From: Siphonodentalium dalli
Taxonomy: Eukaryota > Mollusca > Scaphopoda > Gadilida > Siphonodentaliidae
Length of the DNA: 64,000 bases
NCBI GenBank assembly: GCA_032622095.1
Contig: CP136064.1
Span: 3,220,280 to 3,284,279, forward strand
Direction of reading: 5' to 3'
Of this stretch, positions 32,849-45,284 are shown one piece after another; the first letter of the stretch is position 1; each line of letters opens with the position of its first letter. A model generated the notes under the pieces. It was given only the letters and a program-made list of their open reading frames with translations, did no database searches and had not been told where the DNA came from. The position numbers and the translations under genes were made by a program.

Positions 32849-35602
32849 AATTTTCTGAAAACGCTGTGTCAATACATTCTCTTATTTTTGCGAGTCTCCC
32901 ATAGGGATCCTCGAATATATAAGAATACACTGGCCTAACAATAATTACCTTGACATTGTATGTCAGTTCATTCTCTTATATTTGCAATGATCCCTATGCG
33001 AGACTCGCATATTAAAGGAAATGCACTGGCACATTTCAATGCTGTTATTCTATGGTACTGGTATAATAATATTGATTTCTAGGCAGCCTGGGTGGGGGCC
33101 ATGTTTGAGGTAATGGGGAGGGAGAGTAGAGGGGTGGAGTTTTTAGCGTTACATCAATCAAAATTTGAACAGTTGAAAATGTCATGCCTTAGTTGTAGAT
33201 TAGATGTTCACACCATAAAATTGCATGCCTGATACAACAGAAGTAGTTGTAGATTTTCCAATATTACTTTCTTAACCACCACTTATCCAGGTGAATTCTT
33301 GCCCTTATTTTCAAAGAAAAATGGGAGAGGGGTATATTGTTTATGGGGGGGGGGGGGGGTATATTGATATTACTATATGAATGGATCTCATAGCTGGGGA
33401 TTCACCAGGGTTGGCGCTGGACCATAATTTTCTCTTGTCAAAACATTTGCCAAATAATTTTTTTTTTGCCAAATGAAATGTTTTTTTAGCCAAATGAATT
33501 TTTGTTTTTGCCAAATTAAATTGAAGGTCAAATTAGGGAAAATTAATGAAAATTTGCATTTTTATCTTGATTCATATAAAACCTAATGATCTAAAAGACA
33601 CAGGTAAAATACACAATAATTTAAATACATGTAATTTTGATCAACTAGAAGTATTTTTATATATATCAGGATAAGACTCAACTTCCCTTTTCTTTGGTAA
33701 TGATAAGCGCAATTTTGGGATGCATGGCAAGCGCCCATGCCTCACAGAATGCTTGATGCCAATTGCGAGGAATCCTTGTGTCGTACTTGATGTCTCATCA
33801 CCACCATTTGGGTGTATTTAGCGTTTCGTCATGATTGTTTATGACAAATCTGTGAACCTGACCTCAGTTAACGAAGCTAGACATAAATTGTTCAGGACTT
33901 GAACATATTCCAACAACGAGGAACATGCTCTTGCAACATGAAAGTCGTGATATATATTATCTGGACTGTAAGCCCCATAGTAGTTGGAAAGTTTCCAGCA
34001 CCTGACTTCTTGGATGGAAATTGATTGACGGTTCTTTTGTTCCTGTATGAATGACAATCCAGAATGCGGCTAGAGAGTGCACAGAGTTGATTAAATGTGT
34101 TTGCAAATCGGTTTGTTCCCGGTGCAAATGTTTAAAAAGCAAAACGTCGATGTATGAAGTTGTGCAGATGTGGTTGTGAGAAGTGAATTGTTCAATTCAG
34201 TTTATTTTAAACAAAGTGCATTTTAAAATTTACGCATTCATCTTCCCACCACAGCACCCCCTGGAGTTTTTCCCAGCAACAATAGTATGCACAAGATTAC
34301 ACATATACATGCAATACATTGCAATGATGTACATATTATTGAATCTGGGCTATATTCAAGGGTGCCTTTCATTCCCGCTTGCGTTCGCATGATTGTTTCA
34401 TGTTCTGTTGCTGGAATAATTCAGGACACTATATATGTTACAAGGAAACAATATGATTTCTTATTACGACCTCAAATATACTTTCGAGTATACTCTTCAA
34501 TCCTTTTGTGTATAATTGGACATATCAACTGAATTTAAATACTGGCAATTTTAATACGAGTCTCGATGATGAAGATATGTTGCAGAATACCTTCCATGTG
34601 TTCTTGTTTTGTGAACCAAATTGAATCGAATAATCAACATATTGTTGATATCTTCTCTTATATTATCTCGAAAATTGTAAAGTATTTAAACAAAAATAAG
34701 GCAAAAACCGAATATTTTCATGTTTTGGTCGCCATTTTGGCACCCATCTTCAACAATTGTGGCCATTTTTCAACTAAAAGTGGGGGCTGTTATTCTACAA
34801 CAACCATTCTTAGATAATATGGTGGAATTCGTTATGTTTAACATATCAAATTGAGAAGCAAAACTATTAGGTGTACCACCGTCAAAACGGCTGCCATCTT
34901 GGACGCCATCTTGAATTTTCGTTTCTACGTCGGTCAAAAAGTTGGTTCTTGAGAAAATTCCTAGACTAGAGATGCTGTCCTACAAGATATTTAAAAATGG
35001 CGCTTTTATCCGACTTGTATTGATCAAAACGCTAACTATCTTCACTATAGGTTGTCCTACACCAATATGTGGTTTAACGACCATTAAAACGTATCTGATC
35101 TTATCTTATCTCTCTCACATACACATACACATGTATCTCTTCCGGTGATCACGTGAGCGGTTGGAAGCAACTTTTTCTCGCTCCGTCATTTTGGTAAAAC
35201 TTTTGTCAAAAACATCTCTTATCAGATGGATTTCTAAAGAGGACCACGACTAGTCGCCCCCAGAGTGTTCTCCCAAGACAACAGCTGGAGTGGTTGAACC
35301 GCGGCTCGTGTCCATCTGGCGAAATTTAGATACATCACGTTTACATTTTTTGACATTTCGTTTACCTTCACTTGGATCTCGAAACCGACGAGAACCCACG
35401 AGACGCCATCTTGGATCTTCTTGGAACCAGGAAGTGAATTTTAAACTTTTAACTTTTATAATTTTTAACCTCACAAATTCGAGAATTACTGTGTATATAC
35501 AACTATGAACATATCATCATCAGATTTTACTGAACTTTTTAAATGAATTACCGACGAGACTGTTTTCCTCTATGACAGAAATTGCCTGAAATATTATTTA
35601 TC
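32849..35602. other. Unit DNA without a gene, unit B
   Basis: Matches unit A 19273-24134 minus the 1.9-kb and 315-bp segments. It contains a G run at about 33344-33359, TTTTTGCCAAAT units and the TATCT-tailed motif at about 35049. About 85 bp (about 35278-35365) present here and in C are missing from A. No gene supported. Confidence 0.55.
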
Positions 35603-38161
35603 ATGATAAACTCAACTGTGGTATTTGTTTATTTCATATGGACTTTCGGTCAAATCTGTTTCCCCATTGACCAGTCTTCAGTGATACACGAAGATGATAA
35701 CATCATAAATACCGAGAAGATTAAGATATTCTGGACAAAATTAAACTAAACACTGACGACATGGGCATGATATCAGCCATCCATAAAACTTTTATATCAG
35801 GGACAACTACCATTCCCACCACCCCTGTGAAAATGGATCTGGAAGATGCCGGTATATCATAAGACTACTGATGTTGATATCGGCCGATATTCACACCAAT
35901 CCTGGCCCTATAAATGAGAAGACTAAAACAAAGAGGATACCTAAAAACCCGTGTACGTCCTGCGGAAAAAAGCGTCATCAAAACGACTGCGATGCCTGTA
36001 ATAAATGAACTCATATAAACTCATATATGGCAAGTTGTAATATGTCTTTGGAAAAGTACAATTTACTACAGGAAGGGATGATTGACTATAATTTTATGTG
36101 TACAGCATGTCTTATCAAACAACTGCCACTTGACTACCATCGATATGATACTCACAATAGCATCGGTAACAAATCACATGAATGCTTTATAAGTAAAGGT
36201 CTTAAATTAATTCATCTTAATTGTCAAAGTATTTTGCCGAAAATAGATGAGCTAAAGTTTTTTGCCATAACCTCCGGAGTACATATTATGGCTTTCTCCG
36301 AGACCTGGTTAGATGACTCAATCAGTAATTCAGAAATAGACATACCTGGTTTTTCAATTGTCCGCAAAGATCGTGATAGACAAGGCGGTGGACTCTGTCT
36401 CTACATCCACCAGTCTATCTCTTTCAATGTGAAGACAGAGTGGAATACCTCGGACATGGAATTATCTTGGCTTCAAATTTTATTACCAAAATCCAAACCC
36501 ATTCTTGTCGGGGTGGCATGTCGGCCTCCTAAATTGTCAAATTCTATAACGAACTGGAAAAATTTGGTCTTGAACATGATTTTATTGATAAAGAAACCAT
36601 AATACTTTGTGACTTCAACATAAATCAATCAGACAGTTACAAGAAAACTTGTTTTCTCAACAAGAATGTTAACGCTTTTAAATGACTATTTAGCCTCACC
36701 CAGATAATTACTGATTTTACAAGGATTAGTCCAACCAACCTCATCCTCTCAGATTGATTTGATATTTGTTTCTGACAAAGACAACATATCACACTCAGGG
36801 GTTTATGATGTTGGTCTAAGTGGCCATAGTATGATTTTCTGCATCAGAAAAGTGAAGAAAGAATCACTTGGAAATGGTATATACAAACCGATTAAATTTC
36901 GATGTACAAAAGATTATTCACCTGATGGATTTTTATCCAAACTCCAGATTATGGACTGGTCTCAAGGGTCATGTTGTCAGGATGTCAATAAATCCTGGAC
37001 AATCTTTAAAGATACGTTAGTATCATGTATTGACTGTATTGCACCATTCAAAAATGTCAGGGTCAAACAGAACTCAGTGGATTGGATTGATGGAGAACTT
37101 TTGGGGTTCATTAGGGAAAGCGAAGCTGCTCTAAAGAAATATAGAAAATCAAAAGCCCTAAATGATTTTGAAACTTTTAAATTCCTTCGGAATAAAGTCC
37201 AACATCTGACAAAAAAAGCTAAAGTTTCTTACATTCAGGATCAAATTGAAGAACACAAAAATGACTCTAAGTCTCTCTGGAAATCTCTCCACAACCTCGG
37301 CACACCTTCAAAGTCAAGCAAAAATGTGAGCAATATAACATTGAAAATTGACGGCAATATATGCTTTGATAAACTACAAATTGCTCGTAAATTCAACAAC
37401 TTCTTCAGCCAAATAGCAGTTGATTTGGTTATCAAACTACCCAAAGCACCTGGTATCTTTAAAGAAAAGTTTCTGAATAAATTTTATGCCAACTAGATCC
37501 ATGAAGATGGTTTCTCATTTAAGGAAGTGACGGAAGAAGATGTTTAAAAAATCATAATGAGTTGCTCTCCATCCAAAGCCACTGGCCCTGACACGATACC
37601 GGCAACATTCTTGAGAGATGGCGCTGCCGTTTTATCACAACCATCGAAATATTTCATAAATTTATCTATTTGCAATGGTGAAATTCCTGAAGACATAAAG
37701 AGGGCTAGGGTGGTCCCCATATACAAGAAGGGCGACAAGTTGACACCTGGAAATTATCGACCTATCTCTGTACTAAACCTAGCATCTAAAGTTCTTGAAC
37801 GCCTGATGTATAACCAAATGGAAAGTTATCTGGAATCTTACAACCTTCTGTACAAGTACCAATCAGGATTTCGACCAGGTTTTTCAACAGACACCAGTAA
37901 CTTGTACTTAACCGACCTTATAAGTAATCAATTTGATAAATCAATTTAACTGGTATGATTTTCATTGACCTACAAAATGCCTTTGATACGGTTAACCATG
38001 AAATACTCTTAACAAAGCTAAAAACTCTTTGTCTTAATAACATCACCCTATCATGCTTCAACTCTTCCGAAAGGAAGAACTCAGGCTGTGGATATTCAGG
38101 GCACCTTATCTGAATTTGAATCCGGTGTCTCACAAGGTTAATTCTTAGGACCATTACTATT
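35603..38161 (+). pseudogene. CR1-like LINE, copy B, truncated in RT
   Basis: Same element and insertion as copy A: signal-like frame (35603-35749), 2A-like DIHTNPGP (35886-35909), endonuclease without the 29-bp duplication so it stays open over 36027-36602, linker 36759-37496 identical in protein to copy A, RT 37557-37949. Shares with copy A the frame-breaking losses in the RT region (GATAAATCAATTT, TCTTCCGAAAGG). Ends at the MITE at 38162. Confidence 0.85.
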
Positions 38162-39471
38162 GCTGAAGGGGTCACTCTCACCAAAAAAGTGCTGAAGGGT
38201 ACACAGGGTTTGAAAATGTGCTGATGGGTACACAGGGTTTGAAAATGTGCTGATGGGTACACATGGGTTTGCGATCGACACGAACACCATTACATAAATT
38301 GTGTTTATGAAAGTCTGGCGTCTGTTAGCAGTTTGTTTTCAGTACATTTTAATATTCATTGGCAGGGGCGGCGGAGCCGGGGGGGGGGGGCACAGGGGGC
38401 ACGTGCCTCCCCCACTTTTCCCCCCAATTATGGGTACATAATCTTCCAATACTAAATACATTGGAGAAAATAATTTTTGATTCCCAAGAAAACATTCCAT
38501 TAGTAGACAAATGTGTTTAATCTCATCAGTTATGCCACTATGGCTAGCAAGATAGATAGTTAATCCCTTGGTCAGTATTGACACTGTGTCTGAGTAATTG
38601 CCCTCTGGGAATTTAACTACAGTCTTTGAGTTCTTTGTAGATATCAGGTCTTCTGGGGGACTCCATCATAGCCATGTCTTGGATGCTTGTCTAATTAAAA
38701 TCACATTCATCATACCAATCAAAGGTTTAAATTTGAGTGTCTTCAATAAAAGTGCAAACCTGCCAAGGTGGTCAATCTCCTGATATGAGATCACTTGCTA
38801 TATACAATATCAGTTGATGCTGAGTATTCATTGGAATAACTTGACTATGATTTTTATCAACTCAGCTAATTTGTTATTACCGAGAAATAAGAAGAGTTAG
38901 AAGTTTACTGTGTACATGCAAGTGTTTGTGTACATATATATTATAGTGTTATTTTATATTCAAAGTTACTTGTGATTCTTGTTTCTTCGATATCAACGGT
39001 TGTCGTATGTGGAGTGAATTGGATTATACAGTATAATGTAGACTAATTTCAACATAACATTTATGACAAAAGACGCAGGTTTTAGAAGTTGTATCAACGT
39101 CATAGGTCATCTTTCACACATTGGCTGCAACAATAAGTTAGTATAGCAGAGTAGCATCATTTAAACTCTTTCTTATTTTCTACCTCCATAATGGTACATG
39201 CTGTAGACACGAATAACATCATACTAAACAATCTTTGCGCTGGCGCATATTGGAACAGTTTTCAATTCATGTAGTATTTTTTTTTAAATGGTGCCCCCCC
39301 CCCCCCCCAACCCCCCCCCCCCCCACTTTTTTGTAGCTTCCGCCGCCCCTGCATATGTTCATTGGAACGTAAACAATTACTCTCTGACAGAAATCATGGC
39401 AGATACGAAGACTGAATGTCCTTTATAATGACATTTCAAACCCTGTGAACCCTTCAGCACATTTTGAAAAT
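38162..39471 (+). mobile_element. Second hAT-like MITE with nested hAT, unit B end
   Basis: As 26724-28020. The right terminal repeat is missing at the same base, so this junction was formed before the units were copied. Confidence 0.75.
38363..39351. mobile_element. Nonautonomous hAT-type element, copy 2
   Basis: Same insertion as 26925-27900: TTCATTGG at 38355-38362 and 39358-39365, with CATATG between the right end and the second target copy. Differs mainly in the lengths of the G and C runs. Confidence 0.8.
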
Positions 39472-39682
39472 CCCCTCTCTCTCCCTCCCCTTAGCCTAGC
39501 TTCATTAATTGTTTTGTATATGGCAAAATTACACAACGTTCAACAATGTTCCCGTATCGGACAGACCATAACTCTTTGTGGTCACTTGTCTGTGACCTAA
39601 TATTTCTTTTTGTTTTAAAATACTTTCATGTGAACATTGTGAAGCCGCTTTAAATCGCACTCGCATTAAATACAACTGTACT

Positions 39683-41060
39683 ATGGCTATGTCAGGACCA
39701 CTGGCAACACACAATAGGATTCACACTGACGATCGACCGTATCAGTGCGATATATGCGAGAAATCATTCACTCAATCAAGCTACCTGGCAACGCACAAGA
39801 AAATTCACTTCGACGATCGCCCGTATAAATGTGATATATGTCATAAATCATTCACCCAGTCAGGAAATTTGACTTCACACATGAGAATCCACTCTGGTGA
39901 TCGACCGTATCAGTGTGATATATGTGAGAAAGCATTCACTACAGCGGGCTCCTTGACGACGCATACGTTAATTCACACAGGTGATCGCCCGTATAAATGT
40001 GATTTATGTATAAAATCATTCACCATGTCAGGAGATTTGACTTCACACAAGAGAATTCACATTGGAGTTCGACCGTATCTCTCACTCAAGCCACCTGGCT
40101 AGGCATGTGTTAATTCACACTGGTGATCGCCCGTATAAATGTGATATTTGTGAAAAATCGTTCACCACGTCAGGACATTTGACTTCACACAAGAGAATTC
40201 ACACTGGCGATCGACCGTATCAGTGCGGTATATGCGAGAAATCATTCACCCAATCAAGCCACCTGGCAACGCATAAGAGAACGCACTTCGACGATCGCCC
40301 GTATAAATGTGATATTTGTCAAAAATCATTCACCCAGTCAGGAGATTTGACTGCACACATGAGAATCCACTCTGGCGAACGACCGTATCAGTGCGATATT
40401 TGCGAGAAAGCATTCACTCTAGCAAGCAACATGACGAGGCATAAGATAATCCACTTCGACGATCGCCCGTATAACTGTGATATATGTCATAAATCATTCA
40501 CCCAGTCAAGAAATTTGACTAAACACAAAAGGATTCATTCCGGAGATCGACCGTATCAATGCGTTATTTGCGAGAAAGCATTCACTACATCAAGCGACAT
40601 GACGAAGCATGAGAGAACTCACACTGACGATCGACCGTATCAGTGCGATATGTGCGAGAAATCATTCACTAAATCAAGCAACCTGACGACGCATAAGAGA
40701 ATCCACACCGGAGATCGCCCGTATAAATGTGATATATGTCATAAATCATTCACCCAGTCAGGAAATTTGACTGCACACATGAGAATCCACTCTGGCGATC
40801 GACCATATCAGTGCGATATTTGTGAGAAATCATTCACTAAATCAAGCCATGTGACGAGCCATAAGCGAATTCACACCGGAGATCGACCATATCAGTGCGA
40901 TATATGTGAGAAATCATTCACTAAATCAAGCCACCTGACGAAGCATAAGAGAATTCACACCGGAGATCGACCATATCAGTGCGATATTTGCGAGAAATCA
41001 TTCACCCAGCCAAGCGCCCTGACGAAGCATAAGAGAATCCACTTCGACGACTGCCAGTAG
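39683..41060 (+). pseudogene. C2H2 zinc-finger array, unit C, frameshifted
   Basis: The first frame (39683-40102) encodes four fingers and ends abnormally after GVRPYLSLKPPG. The second (to 41060) encodes the rest, beginning in a half finger (SHSSHLARHVLIH) without its cysteines. Comparison with unit D shows the cause: 110 bp are missing (equivalent to 51504-51613), joined between short matching bases and shifting the frame. Counting both frames there are about 16 fingers, with the same order as D except for one missing finger (TTSGHLTEH). If translated from the normal ATG the product is a 139-residue, four-finger protein. Confidence 0.8.
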
Positions 41061-42165
41061 CATATAAACGTATAAGAGAATCCACTCTGGTGATCGTTCG
41101 TATAAATGTGATATTTGTCAAAAATCATTCACCGAATCAAACAGTATGACAAAGCATAAGAGATTCCACTCTGTTGATGGCCGAGAAATCATCAACTCAA
41201 TCAAGCGACCTGAATAAGCATCACTTTGACGACCGGCCATATAGATGTGATATTTGTGGCAAATCATTCACCTTGTCGGGACCATGCATTGACAACACAC
41301 AAGATAATTCACACCAGAGATCGACCGTATCAGTGCGATATATATATGCTATAATCATTAAAGGTGGATTATCTCTTTGTAAACATGTATTATATAGTTA
41401 CCGGCGTATAAAATATTAGATTTGAATCGAAGACTCCTGTCCGGAAATGCTTCTATCGATTAATATTAATTTTATTTCGAATATTTTCTGGTTTAAAAAG
41501 GTGTGTTTGTTCAGCTAACGAACAATAGTGGTTACTGTTAACATAGACCAGAAATTATATTGTGCAATTTTGTCACAAATAAACGTTAATTATACTCATT
41601 ATCTTTTATATCTGTGGAACAAAACAATACAAACAACCTATCTGCGACATTTGACATTCGTTGCGTAGCCGTAGGAACAACCCAGTGCTCTATATCGCAA
41701 TACGGTCTCATCCGAATGGTCGGTTCTAAAAATAGTAACATAAATGGGCCCGATTTAATATTCGAAATAAAATCAATATTAATTGATAGAAGCTTTTCCG
41801 GACATAGGTCTTCAGTTCATATCTATTATTTTATACCGACGCAACTATTTAAAATTTGTTATTTAAAGAGATAATCCATCTTTAACTCAATCAAGCGACA
41901 TGAAGAAGCATAACTTTGACATAGATGTGATATTTGTGGCAAATCAATTACCTTGTTGGGACCATTGACAACACACAGGTGTTCGTCCGTATCAGTGCGA
42001 TATATGTCCGGAAAGCATTGACTACAGTACGCGCCATGGCGAGGCATAAGTTAATTCACACTGGTGATCGACCATATAAATATGATGTTTGTGACAAATC
42101 ATTTCTGCTGTCGGCAAATTTGACTGTGCACAAAAAAGATTCACAATGGCGAACGACCATAACTT
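41061..42165 (+). pseudogene. Decayed finger tail, unit C, split by a MITE
   Basis: Same remnants as unit B. The tail is interrupted by the TTAA MITE at 41362-41881. The last fingers show KYDVC and the same frame slip as B. Confidence 0.75.
41362..41881 (+). mobile_element. TTAA-TSD MITE, unit C-specific insertion
   Basis: 520 bp flanked by TTAA at 41358-41361 and 41882-41885. Ends AGGTGGATTATCTC and AGATGGATTATCTC. Unit D at about 52970 reads ATCATTAACTCAATC with no insertion, the exact empty site. Diverged internally from the other TTAA MITE in the same unit, so it came from another source copy. Confidence 0.9.
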
Positions 42166-42256
42166 ATTACAATGTATGTCCTCTCTTGATTTTGCAAATA
42201 CTATGGTATACTGAACCGTGTGAACATACCACACACTCTAAATAACACTCACTTAA

Positions 42257-42906
42257 GCCGAAGGGGTCACTCTCACCAAAAAAAGTGCTGATGGGTACAC
42301 AGGATTTTCAAAATGTGCTGAAGGGTACACAGGGTTTGAAATGTTATTCTAAAGAACATTCAGTCTTCGTATCTGCCATTATTTCTGTTAAAGAATAATT
42401 GTTTTCGTTCCAATGAATATCAAAATTTATTATATACTTGCCCATGAATTATAAGGTTTTAGCAACGAGATATAAGTGATATCCCACTAGTGAGATATAA
42501 GTGATATCCCACTGGTGAAATTTATGATGTATTGACATTCATTGGGGGCCATAGGCAAGTAACTAAAGTATATAATAAACAGAATACAATGTATCCACAC
42601 TTTTTCAGTGGATATGGATTAAATTTCATTCGTGATGACAAAACATTTGAATTTCCACTCGTGGCTAAAGCCACTCGTGGAAATTCAATGTTTTGTCATC
42701 GCTCATGAGATATAACCCATATCCACTGAAAAGGTGTGGATATTTTCTATGTACTGAAAACAAACTGCTAGTGGGCGCCAGACTTTCATAAACACAATTT
42801 AAGTAATGGTGTTCATACCGATCACAAACCCTGTGTACCCTTCAGCACATTTTCAAACCCTGTGTACCCTTCAGCACTTTTTTTGGCGAGAGTGACCCCT
42901 TCAGCT
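42257..42906 (+). mobile_element. hAT-like MITE with nested insertion, unit C
   Basis: Orthologous to 29812-30461, with the same nested 0.3-kb hairpin insertion. Confidence 0.8.
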
Positions 42907-42961
42907 TTACTTAATATTATATAGTAGATACCGGTATGTATTTAGTTAAAATTTTAGTTAA

Positions 42962-43477
42962 AGGTGGATTATCTCTTTGTAAACATGTATTATATGGTTA
43001 CCGGGTGTAAAATATTAGATCTGAATCGAAGACTCCTGTCCGGAAATGCTTCTATCGATTAATATTCATTTTATTTCGAATATTTTCTGGTTTAAAAATG
43101 TGTGGTTGTTTAGCTAACGAACAATAGTGGTTACTGTCAACAGAGACCATAAATTTTATGGTGTAATTTTGTCACAAATGAACATTAATTATACTCATTA
43201 TCGCTTATGAGTATGGAATAAAACAATACAACCACTAAATCTTGGGAATTTGACGTTCGGTACGTAGCCATAGGAATAGCTTAATACTCTGTGTTGCTAT
43301 ATGGTATCACCCGAATGGTTCTAAAAATAGACAAATAAATGGTCCCAATAAAATATTATAAATAAGATCAATATTAATTGATAGAAGCCTTTCGGGACAG
43401 GGGTCTTCAGTTCATATTTATTATTTTATACCCGCGCAACTATATCAAATGTGTTATTTAAAAGAGATAATCCATCA
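42962..43477 (+). mobile_element. TTAA-TSD MITE, unit C (shared copy)
   Basis: Orthologous to 30517-31032, TTAA at 42958-42961 and 43478-43481. Confidence 0.8.
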
Positions 43478-43592
43478 TTAATTTCACACCGTCGACCCGT
43501 GAAAGAGAATCGGCTTGAATCCAATACTGTGGTGTTATAAACGTTTCGTTCGTTTCAAAACTTCCTTATTAAATTTTGTTTTTAAAACTTTA

Positions 43593-43751
43593 CTTCGTTC
43601 ATTAAACTTCGTTCTTCATTCATTAAACTTCGTTCTTCGTTCATTGAACATCGTTCTTCGTTCATTAAACTTCGTTCTTCAAACTTCGTCCATGGTTCAA
43701 TAAACTTCGTTCTTCGTTCATTAAACTTCGTTCTTCGTTCATTAAACTTCT
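43593..43751 (+). repeat. TTCGTTCATTAAAC minisatellite, unit C
   Basis: Same array length as unit B. Confidence 0.85.
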
Positions 43752-45284
43752 AGAGGAAGCTAGTCATGGAATGGTTAAACTACCCTTATGGAGCCCCTCA
43801 CAGACGTGAGCAGACAACACTCCGCAATACAAACTGCCATCTGTATGGGGCTCCATACAGGAAACTAGTCATGGAAGGGTTACGCCCTTAAAGATATCCC
43901 TCCCTGGCAAGTTACAGTAATGCCCTAATTAATCGACCCTTTAACCACAGCTGAATTATGGGTAACTTTTCAGGATTTAGGTCTGGGCCGAGCGTTTGGC
44001 GAGGTCCAGACCTAATTTACTGGACGAGTTTTGTAATATCCGCTATAAACTGGGGACGAGTTGTAGATTCTATTTATTACATGATCCAAAACGTCGACAA
44101 TGCATACTTAAATCAGCACATGGGACACGAAACTAACATCGGCTTCTATAATGCATATGATGACGTTTCACGTAATTATTCATTGTTTGCCAGCGTAAAG
44201 AAATAGTCCCAGATAAATAAAGACCTATTTGCGCATTTAATAGCGTATATTTAATGATATAACTTTTCAAACTCTTCATTGACGGTAGTTTGTTGGAAAG
44301 GTGTTTGAAGCCATAGTATTTTGAGACGTAGCGCACGGAATGTAAACAGACGACAAACCGGAAGTCAAAGGTCCCCTGTCACTATTTCCTGTTATTAAAC
44401 GAGCATTTAATATCACAATTTATAGAATGGGTTTATTGAATGGAACAAGGGTAGGATTATGTAATAAAATGTGATTTGGTCATTCAAACATTAAGTGGAC
44501 CTTTAATATAAGAACCAATCTACATTCGAATGCAATTAGATCTCAATTTGGGGAAAACAAAATCTTTTTCGATACAGAAAATATTGAAAAAAAATGTTTA
44601 ATGAGGCTTTTAAAAAGAAAATGCCAGTGTCGAGGGAGGTCTGAGAACACGGAACTGTTATCTATTTGGTACTAAGGTATGAGTATTCAGTATAGAAATG
44701 GTTGAAGTCGGTCTATCAGAATACAGGAAATATAAAGTGAAAACATCACAATGGGAAATATTTTTAACCAATTTCTTTTCTTGAACTGAGACTGAAAGTA
44801 TGTTTTTTTTTTAAATATTAACTTGTTGTTTAGTGTTAAGTTTAGTTGTAATGTATATTTTTTTTCGAATGAAAAGCTGTTTTCTAAAATGTGAATTATG
44901 GGTGTGTACCATGTACAGTAATGCTCTAAATAATCGACTCCTTAACCACAGCAGAATTATGGGTAACTTTTCAGGATTTAGTCGGAAATATGGCTTGTTG
45001 CCATTCATCTCCCCGAGAGCTTTCCGTTGAATGGCAACAAGCCATATTTCCGACTAAATCCTGAAAAGTTACCCATAATTCAGCTGTGGTTAAGGGGTCG
45101 ATTAATTAGGGCATTACTGTAACTTGCCAGGGAGGGATATCTTTAAGGGCGTAACCCTTCCATGACTAGTTTCCTGTATGGAGCCCCATACAGGTGGCAG
45201 TTTTTATTGCGGAGTGTTATCTGCTCACGCCTGTGAGGGGCTCCACAAGGGTAGTTTAACCATTCCATGACTGGAGCTTCTCTC
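43752..45284 (+). mobile_element. Foldback element, unit C
   Basis: Orthologous to unit B 31307-32848, 1.53 kb, inverted arms intact. Confidence 0.75.

Larger units (their letters stand above)
28021..39471 (+). repeat. Tandem unit B (11,451 bp)
   Basis: Complete copy from one CCCCTCTCTCTCC junction to the next: leader, zinc-finger exon, tail, MITEs, minisatellite, foldback, LINE, MITE with nested hAT. The distance between zinc-finger starts B and C is 11,451 bp. Confidence 0.9.
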
